NCBI GenBank assembly: GCA_022925895.1
Contig: JAKSYS010000186.1
Location: 29,113-93,112, forward strand
DNA length: 64,000 nt
Direction of reading: 5' to 3'
From: Fragilaria crotonensis
Taxonomy: Eukaryota; Bacillariophyta; Fragilariophyceae; Fragilariales; Fragilariaceae
Shown here: positions 1 through 9,779 of the stretch, piece after piece
Layout of the letters: the number at the start of each line of letters is the position of its first letter
Numbering within the stretch: the first letter of the stretch is position 1
Position numbers and translations under genes: made by a program
Notes under the pieces: generated by a model
Databases searched by the model: none
What the model was told of the DNA's origin: nothing
Seen by the model: the letters and a program-made list of their open reading frames with translations, nothing else

Positions 1-365
1 TCCTTGTACTCGGAGCTCGGACTACAAGTATGCATACGGTACAGCTGTACCGAGACTAGGAGGCGTCTCTAAAGGTAGATGTCTAAAGGTAGATGGACAT
101 CACCGGAAGTCGGCTGTGCACAGCGTTCACCATGATAAACGCTATCCTACGTTATGCGGCATACTCTCTTCCGGCAGTAGCGTAGAGCTATATCCTAATG
201 GGGTGTGTGAACAAACATAGAGCAACTCAACATGACAATTGAATCCTTTGAACTCTTGAAAATTGGTGTTGATTTACCAACCGCTACGCTGGACATGGCC
301 AAATAGAAGCAATTATGTAACAACGAAAATCAAGAACACTATCGTCAACATCAATCGCACACATG
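1..365. other. Intergenic, no gene seen
   Basis: I see no convincing coding sequence. The stretch contains the palindrome-type motifs that recur in this genome's spacers, such as GTATGCATAC near 28-37 and GGTACAGCTGTACC near 39-52. It includes the 3' flank of the minus-strand gene that ends at 366. Confidence 0.5.
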
Positions 366-1592
366 CTACGAGTATGCACGAAATCTGCTGCTTGACTCGC
401 GAGCGTACTCCAAACGTTGAACACCACCACCATCCTCGTAACGACCCCTCCATCGAGGATAGTAGTCGTCTTCATCCGATGGTGCAGTCGAAATCGTCTC
501 ATTCTCCTTGTCGTCCTTGACAACCACACCCTCATTATCGGCATAATGCTCAGGCCGATGAGTCGTGAAACAATTGATCTTGGAAAAGTACATACCGGGA
601 GGATCCTGCCGCTGCGGTCGCTTAAGAACAGAAGTAAATACATCAGACAAGACTTTGACAGGTGAACGGCGGAGGAGGTTGACTGTCACAACCTCAGTAC
701 TTTGTTCTTGCAGGCGATCGGCAGATTGTTCCACTTGGCTGCTATCATCAACCGACTCCTCAACTGCCGTAATGTGCCAAAGACTGTAGTCATCGGCTTC
801 CAACATCTGCACGGTATGAGTTAAATGCTCGCTTTCTTCGTCGTCAGCAGCTTCAACCTCGACGTAATCAATCACCCCACTATTCATATCATCAGAATAC
901 TCGTCGTCTCCATCAAGATTTTCGTCGTCCTCATAAAAGTCCTCTTCCTCAGTCGGTGAAGTCTCAAACGACACATCGTGCGCCTCTTCCCAGGCAAATT
1001 CCCCCTCACCCACCGGGGTCCAACCAGAAAAATTCTCCCACTGAGTTTCTGGTCCTCGACGAGTCTTGGCCGCTTCCGCATCAAATCCCTTGGAAAGATG
1101 AGAGTCTAGATCGCGCAAAATGTATTGATTCCATTCTTCTTCATCGATGCGCAGCGCCACCACGTCGAGACGATTTTGAATCCAGTCCAAATCCTGTCTC
1201 CTCTTTGCCCGCAAATCGTAGTTCTCGACGGCATCAAACATGGAGTGTCGCTGCAGTGCATGTTTCAAAAAGGCAACCAGACGGTGTCCCATGACGTAGA
1301 CTTCTTCCATGTTGCTGCGAGTCTCGTACATATCGTGGAATTGACGTAGAGCCTACAAGAACAAAACACGAGACAAAGGAGTGAGCATCTCGCCGACAAA
1401 TGCCGCAACATGCAATTGTATTTCGTAAAAAGACAATAAACGTACCTGGTCCCCAACGTCCATGTATTCTTGGATCGGCAATTTGGAGTTCAATAAAAAC
1501 GAAGTTCCGCCCTGCTTCTCATCTTGTCGCAAAAGTTTTTTCCGCCGCGCCTTCCCATGGCGGCGCCAATTCTGCGGCGGAGCGTCCGACAT
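366..1592 (-). CDS. Unrecognised conserved-looking protein, two exons, about 377 aa
   Basis: Exon 1 runs 1592-1446 (49 codons from the ATG) and exon 2 runs 1352-366. The 93-bp intron has a GTACGT donor and a TTGTAG acceptor, and joining keeps the frame. The N-terminus is basic (RRHGKARRKK). Around residues 50-140 lies a dense, probably helical block (ALRQFHDMYETRSNMEEVYV, then GHRLVAFLKHALQRH). The middle is strongly acidic (many D/E, roughly residues 160-235), and a DE-rich tail follows. I do not recognise the family; no catalytic motif, signal peptide or membrane segment is visible. The join is supported by reading frame, splice signals and a helical segment that continues across the junction. 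Further upstream exons cannot be excluded. Confidence 0.65.
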
Positions 1593-2862
1593 CTGGAATA
1601 CACTCTTTTGTTGCGATTAGAATTCGAAACAATAATGATCAGTTCTCCAAAAGGTTTGTCAAGGAAATGCGAATCGTGGAAATCAAAGAGTTCGACGTAG
1701 CATCCATTGGAGGCGGCAAAGACTGAGAGAGCGAGTGATACCTAAAGTTGCTTCTCTCCTACAAGCGCAAGTGACTGGAGTCTGCAGACAGTTCGATGAG
1801 ACTCAGGCAATTGCGCGGGGAGATACGAATTTTCTTTCAATATTGTGACGAAGGACATGGCGGTTAACGCATAGGATGCACGGACTCTGATACACATGAA
1901 ACGTTGGCTGTATACATAACACAATAAACAGGTATGATATGAACATACTATTAGTCAGACTATAGACAAGAGACCATTGACACTCCTTGAACTATGATTT
2001 TAAATAGCTGTAACCATATATCATTAACAGTCGTAAACTATACTCTGAGTATTAACCGATGGCATTTCCAATATGCATACACTTAATGAAGAGCGGGAGT
2101 ATCCAACTTAAAGTGGCAGTCAATGCATCATGTCCGTTGGCTCCCTGTTGTGTGGCGCCAACTGGAAGGTCCGGCCCAAGCACGTTTCGCGATTAACAAG
2201 ATGTACCTTAAGGATGTGCGCGCCAGCCAATGACCGGCCGGCGTGATGAGAGCTTGTTAGGATCTTTGTCGTATCATTCGAGCTGGCAAGGTTCAGCAAA
2301 TGTCAGCAGATTTCTTTTTCGTCAGCAAATGTCAGCAGATTTGCTTTTCGTCAGCAAATGTCAGCAAACTTGATTCTCGTCAGCAAACGTCAGAAGATGT
2401 CAGCATCACCGTAGCTTTTGTACTGGAAAAAACTCATTTTTGTCAGCATATGTCAGAAAATGTCAGCAGATTCGAATTTCGTCAGCAGACGTCAGCAAAT
2501 TCGTTTTTTGTCAGCGGATGTCAGCAGATCTGTCTTTTCGTCAGCAAGTGTCAGCAAAACGACGATGACGCTGGCATAACCAGTTTAGCACCAGCCAGAC
2601 ACAGAACGGAAATGATTTTCGCCTCCGGCCAGCGTGAATTCGACCTTGATTCACGGACTTAGCGTGTATTGCCGGACCTTCCTGGGCCTCCCGCCAAAAC
2701 GCCAAAACAGGAGGTCCGTCTGTCGTCACCGCAAGCCACCCTCCGAAGGTCTGTCTGGCTCTCGTCGCAAAATGGGAAATGTAACTCTACCCATGGGTTG
2801 AAACTTGAAACATGACCGCCACCATATGTATCTCACATTAAAGGCACCAACACAACGCAAGA
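1593..2862. other. Intergenic region holding a minisatellite
   Basis: No supported gene. The stretch holds a 29-bp minisatellite (2293-2560), flanked at distance by an inverted 12-mer GGAAGGTCCGGC (near 2164) and its complement (near 2671). The leader of the downstream RPC5 gene ends at 2862. Confidence 0.5.
2293..2560. repeat. Degenerate 29-30 bp minisatellite (TCAGCA-rich)
   Basis: About eight imperfect tandem units start with TCAGCAAATGTCAGCAGAT and end in a T-rich run plus CG. Each unit carries the core GTCAGCA twice. The first three units are closest to each other, the fourth carries an insertion of about 20 bp, and the later ones have diverged. An ORF reads through it, but its residues simply repeat the satellite, so I do not call it coding. 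Confidence 0.8.
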
Positions 2863-4104
2863 ATGAGCAAGGTGGTTGTCAAAACTGAATCCATCGATGT
2901 TGACATGATTGGCGACAGCGACGGTGACGGCGATGAACTCGTTCGAGAGATCGACGTCTATGTCTCTCCAGCGCTGTCCGACCAACTTTACCTTATCCAA
3001 TATCCGCTTTATCACGACGCTCCACTACCTCACGCAGCTCGAATCAAGAAAAAGCATACCATGATCGAACTCGACCATGAAGTACCGAACAATATTGGCT
3101 CTGAAGGAAGTTTCTTTCTCTCAACTCACACACAAAATAGTCACGTCATTTCGATAACGACACACATGGCCATGGGCAAGATCTTGAACGACGGAGCTCT
3201 TCATCTGTTACCGCTGAATCATATTACCCAGATGAGACCAGACTTTTCACACGTTGATGATCAGGATCAACAGAATCAGACATCGACGGACGACGATCGC
3301 AAGGATCAGGAATCGTCCGGTTTGGAGAAGAAACCTGTTTTGTTTCAAAAGAAGGAATCGGAACGAGCTGCGTTGGCTCGAAAATCCAGCTATTCCTACA
3401 AAAAAGCCAGTGAAGATGGTGAAGAATGGTTAGAACTGTCCATCTGCCGCCCACAATCGGCGGAATATGACTTGTGTGAACGCCAAATCATGTCGCAAAA
3501 GAAAGACATTCAAATTGCCTCGGGAGACTGCAAAAACTTTGTCAAATCCCTCGACTACCTTCCCACCCGAAACGATATTTTTGACGAAGATCCTCAAGAA
3601 GGAGCATCGCCTTTAATCAATACCGTCAAACGCCTGACTGCAATGTTGCATCGGGGTGTCCCTGTCACCTATTCCGCAATTCGTCCTCAGTTTCCAGTCA
3701 CCGACGTGGATGACATTGATCTGCTTACATCCTTGGGAAGTTGTGCAGTTTTGGTGCGGGGCAACTGGTACTTGCAATCTCATCTCTTGTTGTGGGACCC
3801 ACCCATGGCATTGGCCCGCAATTTCATTCTCTTTTTGTTGCACACAGTCGGACATGTCCAACGGCGGGGTTTGGAAGTTGTTTTTGAACCCATTATTGGC
3901 AGCGAATGGATTCAAACTATTTTGTATCAAGTTGCGTTTGTGCGACCAGGAACACAAGGGTACTGGAGTCCAAGGTTGGCCGACAATGTAGAGTTTTGTT
4001 TGACCTTTCCTGAGACGATGCAATTGCACAACCAATACTGGGAGCGACAGGGGAAGAAATTCGAAGCCATGTTGGCAATCTATCAGGCCAACATTCAAAC
4101 ATAA
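2863..4104 (+). CDS. RNA polymerase III subunit RPC5 (POLR3E / Rpc37 type)
   Basis: Uninterrupted 413-aa frame. Near residue 29 it shows the family signature EIDVYVSPALSDQLYLIQYP, followed by a region matching the RPC5 core: a basic KKKHTMIELDHEVP stretch near 62, then the later block LHLLPLNHITQMRPDFSHVD near residue 113. In the family this subunit pairs with RPC4/Rpc53 in Pol III and helps initiation, termination and reinitiation on tRNA and 5S genes in the nucleus. The length lies between yeast Rpc37 (about 280) and human POLR3E (about 700). After a charged linker (about 130-215) comes a C-terminal part with plausible winged-helix segments. The start is the first ATG after in-frame stops. 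The gene stands alone on the plus strand. Confidence 0.9.
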   Translation: MSKVVVKTESIDVDMIGDSDGDGDELVREIDVYVSPALSDQLYLIQYPLYHDAPLPHAARIKKKHTMIELDHEVPNNIGSEGSFFLSTHTQNSHVISITTHMAMGKILNDGALHLLPLNHITQMRPDFSHVDDQDQQNQTSTDDDRKDQESSGLEKKPVLFQKKESERAALARKSSYSYKKASEDGEEWLELSICRPQSAEYDLCERQIMSQKKDIQIASGDCKNFVKSLDYLPTRNDIFDEDPQEGASPLINTVKRLTAMLHRGVPVTYSAIRPQFPVTDVDDIDLLTSLGSCAVLVRGNWYLQSHLLLWDPPMALARNFILFLLHTVGHVQRRGLEVVFEPIIGSEWIQTILYQVAFVRPGTQGYWSPRLADNVEFCLTFPETMQLHNQYWERQGKKFEAMLAIYQANIQT

Positions 4105-4311
4105 AACTCTATGATGGTATAGAATTCTTGTACCGACATTGTCTGAGGATGTATAGTTAGTAGGTACTCGAGTAGTCTCGTAGCATCCACCAAGAAGAAG
4201 AAAGACAAACGCCACCATTGCCTATGCATAGCTCCAATAAATCGAGGCGCGATGGCATACCCGACGTGAATACTGGAGTACTGTGTAACCATGCGCGGTA
4301 CACCGTAGTAC

Positions 4312-4365
4312 AGATTCTGCGTGCGAGCGCGGAAGGCAGGCCAGAGCAAGGTTAAATCGGGCGCA
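4312..4365 (+). repeat. Dispersed repeat, copy 1
   Basis: About 54 bp beginning AGATTCTGC and ending near GGGCGCA. It matches 7132-7185 on the same strand at roughly 80 percent by eye, with the shared core GCGCGGARGGCAGGCC. Its origin is unknown; it could be a decayed mobile element or a conserved RNA or regulatory block. Confidence 0.5.
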
Positions 4366-5061
4366 TTTTCTGTCAAATTTTCATTTTTAGTTGTTTTTCT
4401 TGATGTCGTTCTGTCCGTAAGAGTGAGGGAATCCATGGTGTTACATTATGAAGGAATCCGGAAAACCACTGTCATGGCAATTTCGGTTTGAGCGGGAATT
4501 TTGATTTGGCAATTGGGGTGCTGGGAGTTAGCGGCGATAACGTCAGGGAGGCGGGTTTGGCGCGCGTGGGGGAGAGTGGTTGGGAGAATTTCAAAACCGG
4601 TCGGACGCATGATCACGTTTCCGTTGTTGAAGGATTGTCGTTGGAGTTTCCCTTAGAATTTTCCCAGGGTGGTAGCAAGCAGTAAGTCCATACGAAATCC
4701 TACGTGAACTCTAGTACGGAATCTACGACGAATAGGAGCACAACATCAACCATGAAAGGGAGGGCCCCCAGGCCCTCTGAAGTTAAGTCATTCAATTCAA
4801 AACATGTCAAACACACCAATGAAGAAGTTTCTACAATGAAAATGAAGATTGCACAGAAGCGGAGGGAGGACATTGAATTGCAAGATAACTGGTATTTTCC
4901 AGAATCGAAATTTTTCTACGGCAGAATCTGGTATATTTTCTACGGCGTCGACCAATCATCCATGGTGATCTTTTCTTATTTCATCAAACTTCATCAGAGC
5001 ACACCGGGTTCTTTGATCCAAGAGCCAAGTTTTCTTTCACAAAGCAACAGTCTAATCAAGA

Positions 5062-5353
5062 GCAGAGCCAACCTTTAGGAAGGCATCAAAGTCACATTCA
5101 AGCAGTAAGTTACCAAGAGAAGTGGATTCCAAGTGATTTAAGTATTCGAGAGCAGAGTTATCCGATTCAAGAGTGGAGTTTCCGTATTGCAGTGAATCGA
5201 TTTCTTCATACTGTGCAGCAAAATCAGCATGAAGCAGCCATGATGCAATTGATACGTCAATCACCGAAGATCCAGTACATTCCAGAGCAGGGCCAACCTT
5301 TAGGAAGGCAACAAAGTCATATTCAAGCAGTAGTAAGTCACCGAGTGAAGTGG
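5062..5353 (+). repeat. Imperfect direct repeat pair of about 66 bp, 222 bp apart
   Basis: Arms at about 5062-5127 and 5284-5353 share GAGCAGRGCCAACCTTTAGG and continue to a common GAGAAGTGG/GAGTGAAGTGG end. The spacer carries further GAGCAGAG/GAGTGGAG look-alikes, so this may be the remains of a longer tandem array. Confidence 0.65.
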
Positions 5354-5728
5354 AAATTTTACTCCGAGAAGTGGTGGATCTTCTTTCCACATTACAGCCA
5401 CCCTCCCTACCGAGCAGCCATCACCACAAACAAGCAAGAAAGTCAAAGTATCAGAGCATGCAGTCCTAGAGAAGTCTTCTGGGTTGCAAGATAGTCGGGT
5501 AGTGCAGCATTGCACTACTCATTATTCCAGGTGGCCTCTACTGTACTCCAGGGTAGCGGTCATCCGTGTGGGTCGAGTTCCGTTTTTGTCCGGGACAGCG
5601 GCAGCACGTAAAATAGATTTTAGGTTTTTTTTTGTCATTGGAGTTTCCCTTGGGCCCGATATGTCCGAGGTCGAGTACTCTTGGGAGCTGGTGCGAATTT
5701 TGGTTTCGATTAGAATGGAAGGAAGAAA

Positions 5729-5760
5729 TGACGTCAATCATGACGTCAATCATGACGTCA
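5729..5760. promoter_or_regulatory. Three CRE-like TGACGTCA palindromes at 12-bp spacing
   Basis: TGACGTCA occurs at 5729-5736, 5741-5748 and 5753-5760, each separated by ATCA or AATCA-type tetramers, so the period is 12 bp. A fourth copy lies at 5850-5857. TGACGTCA is the consensus cAMP-response/bZIP site. In the diatom Phaeodactylum, CRE-like elements mediate CO2/cAMP control of a carbonic anhydrase promoter. The gene controlled here is unclear because the neighbouring reading frames are doubtful. Confidence 0.5.
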
Positions 5761-5791
5761 CAGTACTGACCCTTTCACGAACTACCTACGG

Positions 5792-6913
5792 TCATACAGT
5801 ACTCCAGTAAGACAGTAGCAAAGGGAGAGCATGGTGATTGGTACGGCTTGACGTCATTTCCTTGCATTCTAATCGGATCCAGTCGTGGTCGGAATTGGGC
5901 AATTCGGGCTGCACCATGAAGTCGCTTTGAACAGCGATATCTCCGGATTGGTTGCCCGGAATTTGGTGAATAGCGGCTTGTTTTGCAGGTCTTTTCACAT
6001 CTGAGGAGCATCTGACCTTCTTTTTGGTCGTACGAGGCGCCACATTTCCCTCGAATTGATTTCCTGCTGTCTCCCAAATTCTCGGGCACATTGTTGCGTA
6101 AAATATCGATTCTCCGACTGTTTTCTATGCGTCCGAGAACGCATTCATTTTGAGGGAGGAACATCTGCGGAGGAAGTAGGGTTGTCAGAGTAAGTGGATG
6201 GTTGCTTTTGAGCAAGTTTTGGGCGGGTTGGGGCAAGAATTTGGCGGTCGTCGTCGCAGCAAACACTGCAATCGTCGTCGTCGTTGTTGTTGTCGTTGTC
6301 GTCATTTTTGTCAAATAAATGGGCCTGGAATAGGCTGCTGCATGTGGGAGAGCAGAGGTGGTGAGTGCCTTCAATGGCTGTAATGCCCTCTGTCTTTGAT
6401 TTCTTCACTTTCTGGCTGAACTGTGAAAGCGCTCCGGGGTGGCGCTATCATCGATGGTCTTTGCATGCTTTGCCGCTTCATTGTTGCTGTTGTTGTCGGA
6501 TTTGGTTGCCCTAAATGGGTTGTTGCGCGCAGGAGGAGATATGATGGCACCCTGGTTTATGGTTGCAACTCTTGATGAAGTTTTGGTGGTACTAGTAGAA
6601 AGCACAAGGTGCTCGGAGTCTCAGCGCGTCCAGGCTCGGTGACATAAGCCGCATCATCGGGGTCGGATTCGTAGGTAGTCTTTGCAGCGGGGTTAGTAGA
6701 ATGCTTCTTCTTCATCATAGTCTTGGTTTTCCCCTGTTTGGCTCTCTTAGAGCAAGTTTTGTAGAGGTTAGGGTGGGTGATAGTTGCAGCAGGAATGTTG
6801 ACGTCTGTGCTAATGATGACTGGGGGCTCCATTTTGGGTTCAAGAAAGGCAGAGTAGACCTTCTTCTTCAACTTCTTGTTGGCGTTGGTAAGGTTGAAGC
6901 AAATGGTGGGCAT
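5792..6913 (-). other. Possible hypothetical gene with several exons or broken frame
   Basis: Three or four minus-strand frames follow one another: 6913-6557 starts with ATG and has a Lys-rich, NLS-like composition, 6605-6405 is Asn/Ser/Ala-rich, 6408-6145 contains an acidic Asp/Asn run encoded by a GTT/GTC microsatellite, and 6091-5792 has a basic TTKKKVRCSSDVKRPAKQ segment. They could be exons of one gene or a decayed one. I could not find a set of splice sites that joins them convincingly, and no domain is recognised. The CRE-like array lies at its 3' side. Confidence 0.25.
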
Positions 6914-7928
6914 GGTTGGAGCTGAAATGTTGCTGCTGGAGGCAGGGGCTGGGGCTGCTAACTTCTTCAGAAATTGTGTGCACTTTGTTTTTTTTTGGAG
7001 CTCTGTTAAAATGTTTTCAGTTGCTTCAATTCTGATGGTTTAGAATGGAGCATAACTTAATTCCTGAGCCTAACTAACCTGAAGGAGGACACCTGCCTTA
7101 GTCGGTTGATTCTAGGCGAGTGAACCATGATAGATTCTGCAGCAAGCGCGGAGGGCAGGCCCGACCATGGTTTAATTGGGCGCACGCCAGACCAGGGTTG
7201 CAGGCATGACAGGTGGCTTGGCAAAAAGGGGGTTGGCAACATTGATGGGAGTTGCAAATTGCTTGGGTCTCTGGGATGACTTGGGTGAAGCTAAATATCT
7301 TTTTACACTGGATAACAATGCGGGATCTTTCCCGCTTTTGACAGGTTCTCCGACTACGCGACTGCCGTGGGAAGATGTGTAGTGTCCTAAATGTATGGCG
7401 GTGTGGTGCCCTTACTATGCTGCCGCACTCGCCTAATGTTGGAAAGTGGCCCACCAGCGTTACTCGTGTACCGGTGGTCGCGTTTCCTCGGGTGGCGGGC
7501 GGGTTAATGAAATTAGAAGCAAGTTAGAAGCAAGAAACAGATCCCGTCTACGTTCGTGCCCGTCGCTCGAATCGCGTCGTTACACTCGTAGACAATGATT
7601 GATGCTGTCAACCCTAGGAATGACTCGAGTTCGATGAAGTTCAAGGCGCCGGCGGATCGGAGAGAGACTGTCCGTCCGACCGTTCGTCGCTTCGTCTTCA
7701 CACCCGCCTACAGTAGACAGTAAAAATAAATAGGAGCGGTACTTGTACTGCTGAAAGTCAGTCACAAACCTTTGCTCAGTGGCAGGACCGCAGCTAATTC
7801 AATGCAAGGGCCGTACGGCAAGTGCATTCCTAGGTTTACATTGACCATGCTACTCCAAACTCCAAAGTGCTGAAGCAGTCTCCATCGTCTCATCATAGTA
7901 TGGTACCGCATTTTATTATTTATCTTAT
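6914..7928. other. Intergenic, no supported gene
   Basis: Short overlapping frames only. It contains copy 2 of the dispersed repeat (7132-7185). The part next to 7928 is the 3' flank of the eL15 gene. Confidence 0.45.
7132..7185 (+). repeat. Dispersed repeat, copy 2
   Basis: Matches 4312-4365 in the same orientation, sharing AGATTCTGC, GCGCGGAGGGCAGGC and the GGGCGCA end. A minus-strand frame overlaps it, but I do not treat that as a gene. Confidence 0.5.
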
Positions 7929-8546
7929 TTAACGGTATCTCTTGAGTTTCAAATTGTTGCGTCGCTTCCAGGCAGCATGGAAGGATCCACCAATGTGATT
8001 GTTGGCGCGATGTCCCTTCTTACGTAATCCTCTCGATTTGCGTCCGGCACTGGTGAGACCTCTCAATTCTCTGTGCTTGTGAACTGGATTGACAATCCAC
8101 TGGATGCGAGGGTCGTTTCTGATGCGTTCGTGTGCTGGATCGACAAGGATGACTTCATAATACTTCATGGTGGCATCTTGATTGACCCAATAGGAATTGA
8201 GAACACGCAAATTGGCATATTTGCGTCCGACCTTCTCTTCCGCCATGGATTGCAAGTTGCGTTCGAACTTGAGATGGTTGATACCGGCATGTTTTGGTTT
8301 TCCAAACACCATACCGCGATGATTCTGACGCTTGCGTCCACCGCGACGGACACCGCAACGGACAATCACAAAGCCAGGCTTGGATTTGAAACCCAAACGA
8401 TGGGCCTTGTCCGTACGAGTGGGCTTGCTGACACGGGTGATCTTGTTGCGTTGACGGTATTCCCAAGCGCGGACGCGAAAGAGGAAACGAAGGGCGTCAG
8501 ATTGCTTGTGACGCCACAATTCCTGGAGGAACTTGTAAGCTGGCAT
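7929..8546 (-). CDS. RPL15: 60S ribosomal protein L15 (eL15)
   Basis: Single-exon frame of 205 aa, close to the usual 203-206 aa. It starts [20 protein letters not shown] and continues with eL15 blocks such as [16 protein letters not shown]-like and [24 protein letters not shown]-like, [16 protein letters not shown] and DPRIQWI. The C-terminus is basic ([11 protein letters not shown]). eL15 is a core component of the large ribosomal subunit that binds 28S rRNA. It is transcribed divergently from eL28 across a shared 676-bp spacer. The gene is complete and I see no frame problem. Many ribosomal protein genes have an early intron; none is needed here. Confidence 0.97.
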   Translation of the reverse strand: MPAYKFLQELWRHKQSDALRFLFRVRAWEYRQRNKITRVSKPTRTDKAHRLGFKSKPGFVIVRCGVRRGGRKRQNHRGMVFGKPKHAGINHLKFERNLQSMAEEKVGRKYANLRVLNSYWVNQDATMKYYEVILVDPAHERIRNDPRIQWIVNPVHKHRELRGLTSAGRKSRGLRKKGHRANNHIGGSFHAAWKRRNNLKLKRYR

Positions 8547-9222
8547 GGTGGAATGTAAGTTTTAATGAACTAAAGAAAGAGGGAGAGTGTAAGTAAGAGA
8601 GGGCTGCCAAGAAAGGATTCAACGACGATGCATCATCGTCTCATCAGGCATACCTTGCAAAAAAAGTTGAGTAAAGGGTTTCATCGGTCAGTATGACAGA
8701 TCGGACGATGGAGAGACGTTTGGTATATTTTGTACGTATCTCCACGTAAGTTACCACTTACCTTTCTACTTCTGAAAAACTCTACACTAAACCTCGTGAC
8801 GAAAGGTTGTGCGGCGCTCTGTGCGGTGGTCTATGGTGCATCGTAGCCCTGCTTCGTGCTAGTAGATTCTCAACTACTCGTACAACGAAAACAGACAGGT
8901 GAGACATGACCATGGTATCGGCGTCGATTGCTGCATGCTGTCGTTGCAATTGATGATGTTCATTGCCATCAAGAGGAATGCATTTTCGTGGAATGTGGGA
9001 TAGCTTCATGCACATCGCAGCTCTCGAGTTAGTCGTTAGAATGTTCCGTGTCATCGTTGCTAGTCCAGTATCTGCGGGCCTTGCAATCATCCGATGGACA
9101 ATTGCAGTCGCCTCAAACCTTGAACATCTCCCGTTCTTACACACGCTCGCACGTATGCACACACGAACATCTTCCTCTCACGCATTCTCTTAGTTTCTCA
9201 TCTCACCCCCAAATCCCAAAAA
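8547..9222. promoter_or_regulatory. Divergent ribosomal-protein promoter region
   Basis: The spacer separates the start codons of eL15 (-) and eL28 (+), so both promoters must lie within it. Pyrimidine-rich stretches precede eL28 (the run of TCTC and ACCCCC just upstream of 9223), as is usual for ribosomal-protein leaders. An untranslated intron is possible but cannot be proved. Three short frames inside have no recognisable domain. Confidence 0.55.
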
Positions 9223-9696
9223 ATGGTTCACGTCCCTGATTCTCTCGTGTGGGAGCTCACTCAGAAGCACACGTCCTTCATGCGCAAGGCGAATGGCCGT
9301 ACGGCCCGTTCCGGTGCAATTCGCTTTTCGGTTGAAAAGGGCAATGTCAAGTCCCTGTCTCGCTTCCAGTGCTCTGGTCTTGCCAACAGCAAGGCCGTCG
9401 ATGTGGTTTGCACAAAGTCAGCCGATGGAAAACCCACTGCGGCCTTGATCACCAAGACCCGCACCAAGGTAGCCACGCAGCCAAAGAAAACCATCCAGTC
9501 GACCCCCATCAACTCCAACAATTTTAGACGAGTCGAAGGTGTCATTACGAAATCGACGATTGCCAATTATTATCGTCCTGATCTTCAAAAGGCTGTCTTG
9601 GCCAAGTGGACCAAGGTGTACCAAGCCAACCGACGTGCCAAGGGAGTTACCAAGCCAGTGCCAACCAAGAAGGGACGTACTAGCAGCAAGAAGTAA
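9223..9696 (+). CDS. RPL28: 60S ribosomal protein L28 (eL28)
   Basis: Single frame of 157 aa. It opens VPDSLVWELTQKHTSFMRK, matching the eL28 start (LQW.. ..SSFL.K), and then has a FSVEKGNVKSLSRFQCSGLA block. A later YYRPDLQKAVLAKWTKVYQA segment corresponds to the family's KYRPDLRMAAIRRAS-type helix. The tail is Lys/Arg-rich, as expected for an rRNA-binding protein. It is slightly longer than animal eL28 (about 137 aa). The leader just upstream (AATCCCAAAAA) is A-rich. The gene pairs divergently with eL15, which suggests co-expression. Confidence 0.93.
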   Translation: MVHVPDSLVWELTQKHTSFMRKANGRTARSGAIRFSVEKGNVKSLSRFQCSGLANSKAVDVVCTKSADGKPTAALITKTRTKVATQPKKTIQSTPINSNNFRRVEGVITKSTIANYYRPDLQKAVLAKWTKVYQANRRAKGVTKPVPTKKGRTSSKK

Positions 9697-9779
9697 AAGG
9701 AAAACTAAATGGTAACCTTGGCTTTCGAACCTACAATGTTGTCCTACTAGAGTAGTACGTTACGTCGTTGTCATCACGT

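Larger units (their letters stand above)
4105..5728. other. Spacer with short ORFs and local duplications, no supported gene
   Basis: Several 60-125 aa frames overlap here on both strands, none with a recognisable domain. Notable content is a dispersed repeat at 4312-4365 (second copy at 7132-7185), a small hairpin at about 4761-4776 (AGGGCC/GGCCCT), and a local direct repeat (5062-5127 and 5284-5353). A minus-strand frame of 112 codons (5390-5052) spans both arms of that repeat and therefore carries the same roughly 23-residue segment twice. I cannot say whether it is expressed. Confidence 0.4.

Noticed and set aside
2293-2560. Regular repeats that could be taken for a CRISPR array
   Set aside because: Units are contiguous and degenerate with no unique spacers of constant length, and the window is eukaryotic.
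2300-2662. 120-codon plus-strand frame through the minisatellite
   Set aside because: Its residues are a direct translation of the 29-bp repeat, and the unit length is not a multiple of three, so any frame is accidental.
3613-4218. 201-codon minus-strand frame
   Set aside because: It lies antisense to the conserved RPC5 gene and has no domain of its own.
8073-8558. 161-codon plus-strand frame
   Set aside because: Antisense shadow of eL15, whose identity is certain.
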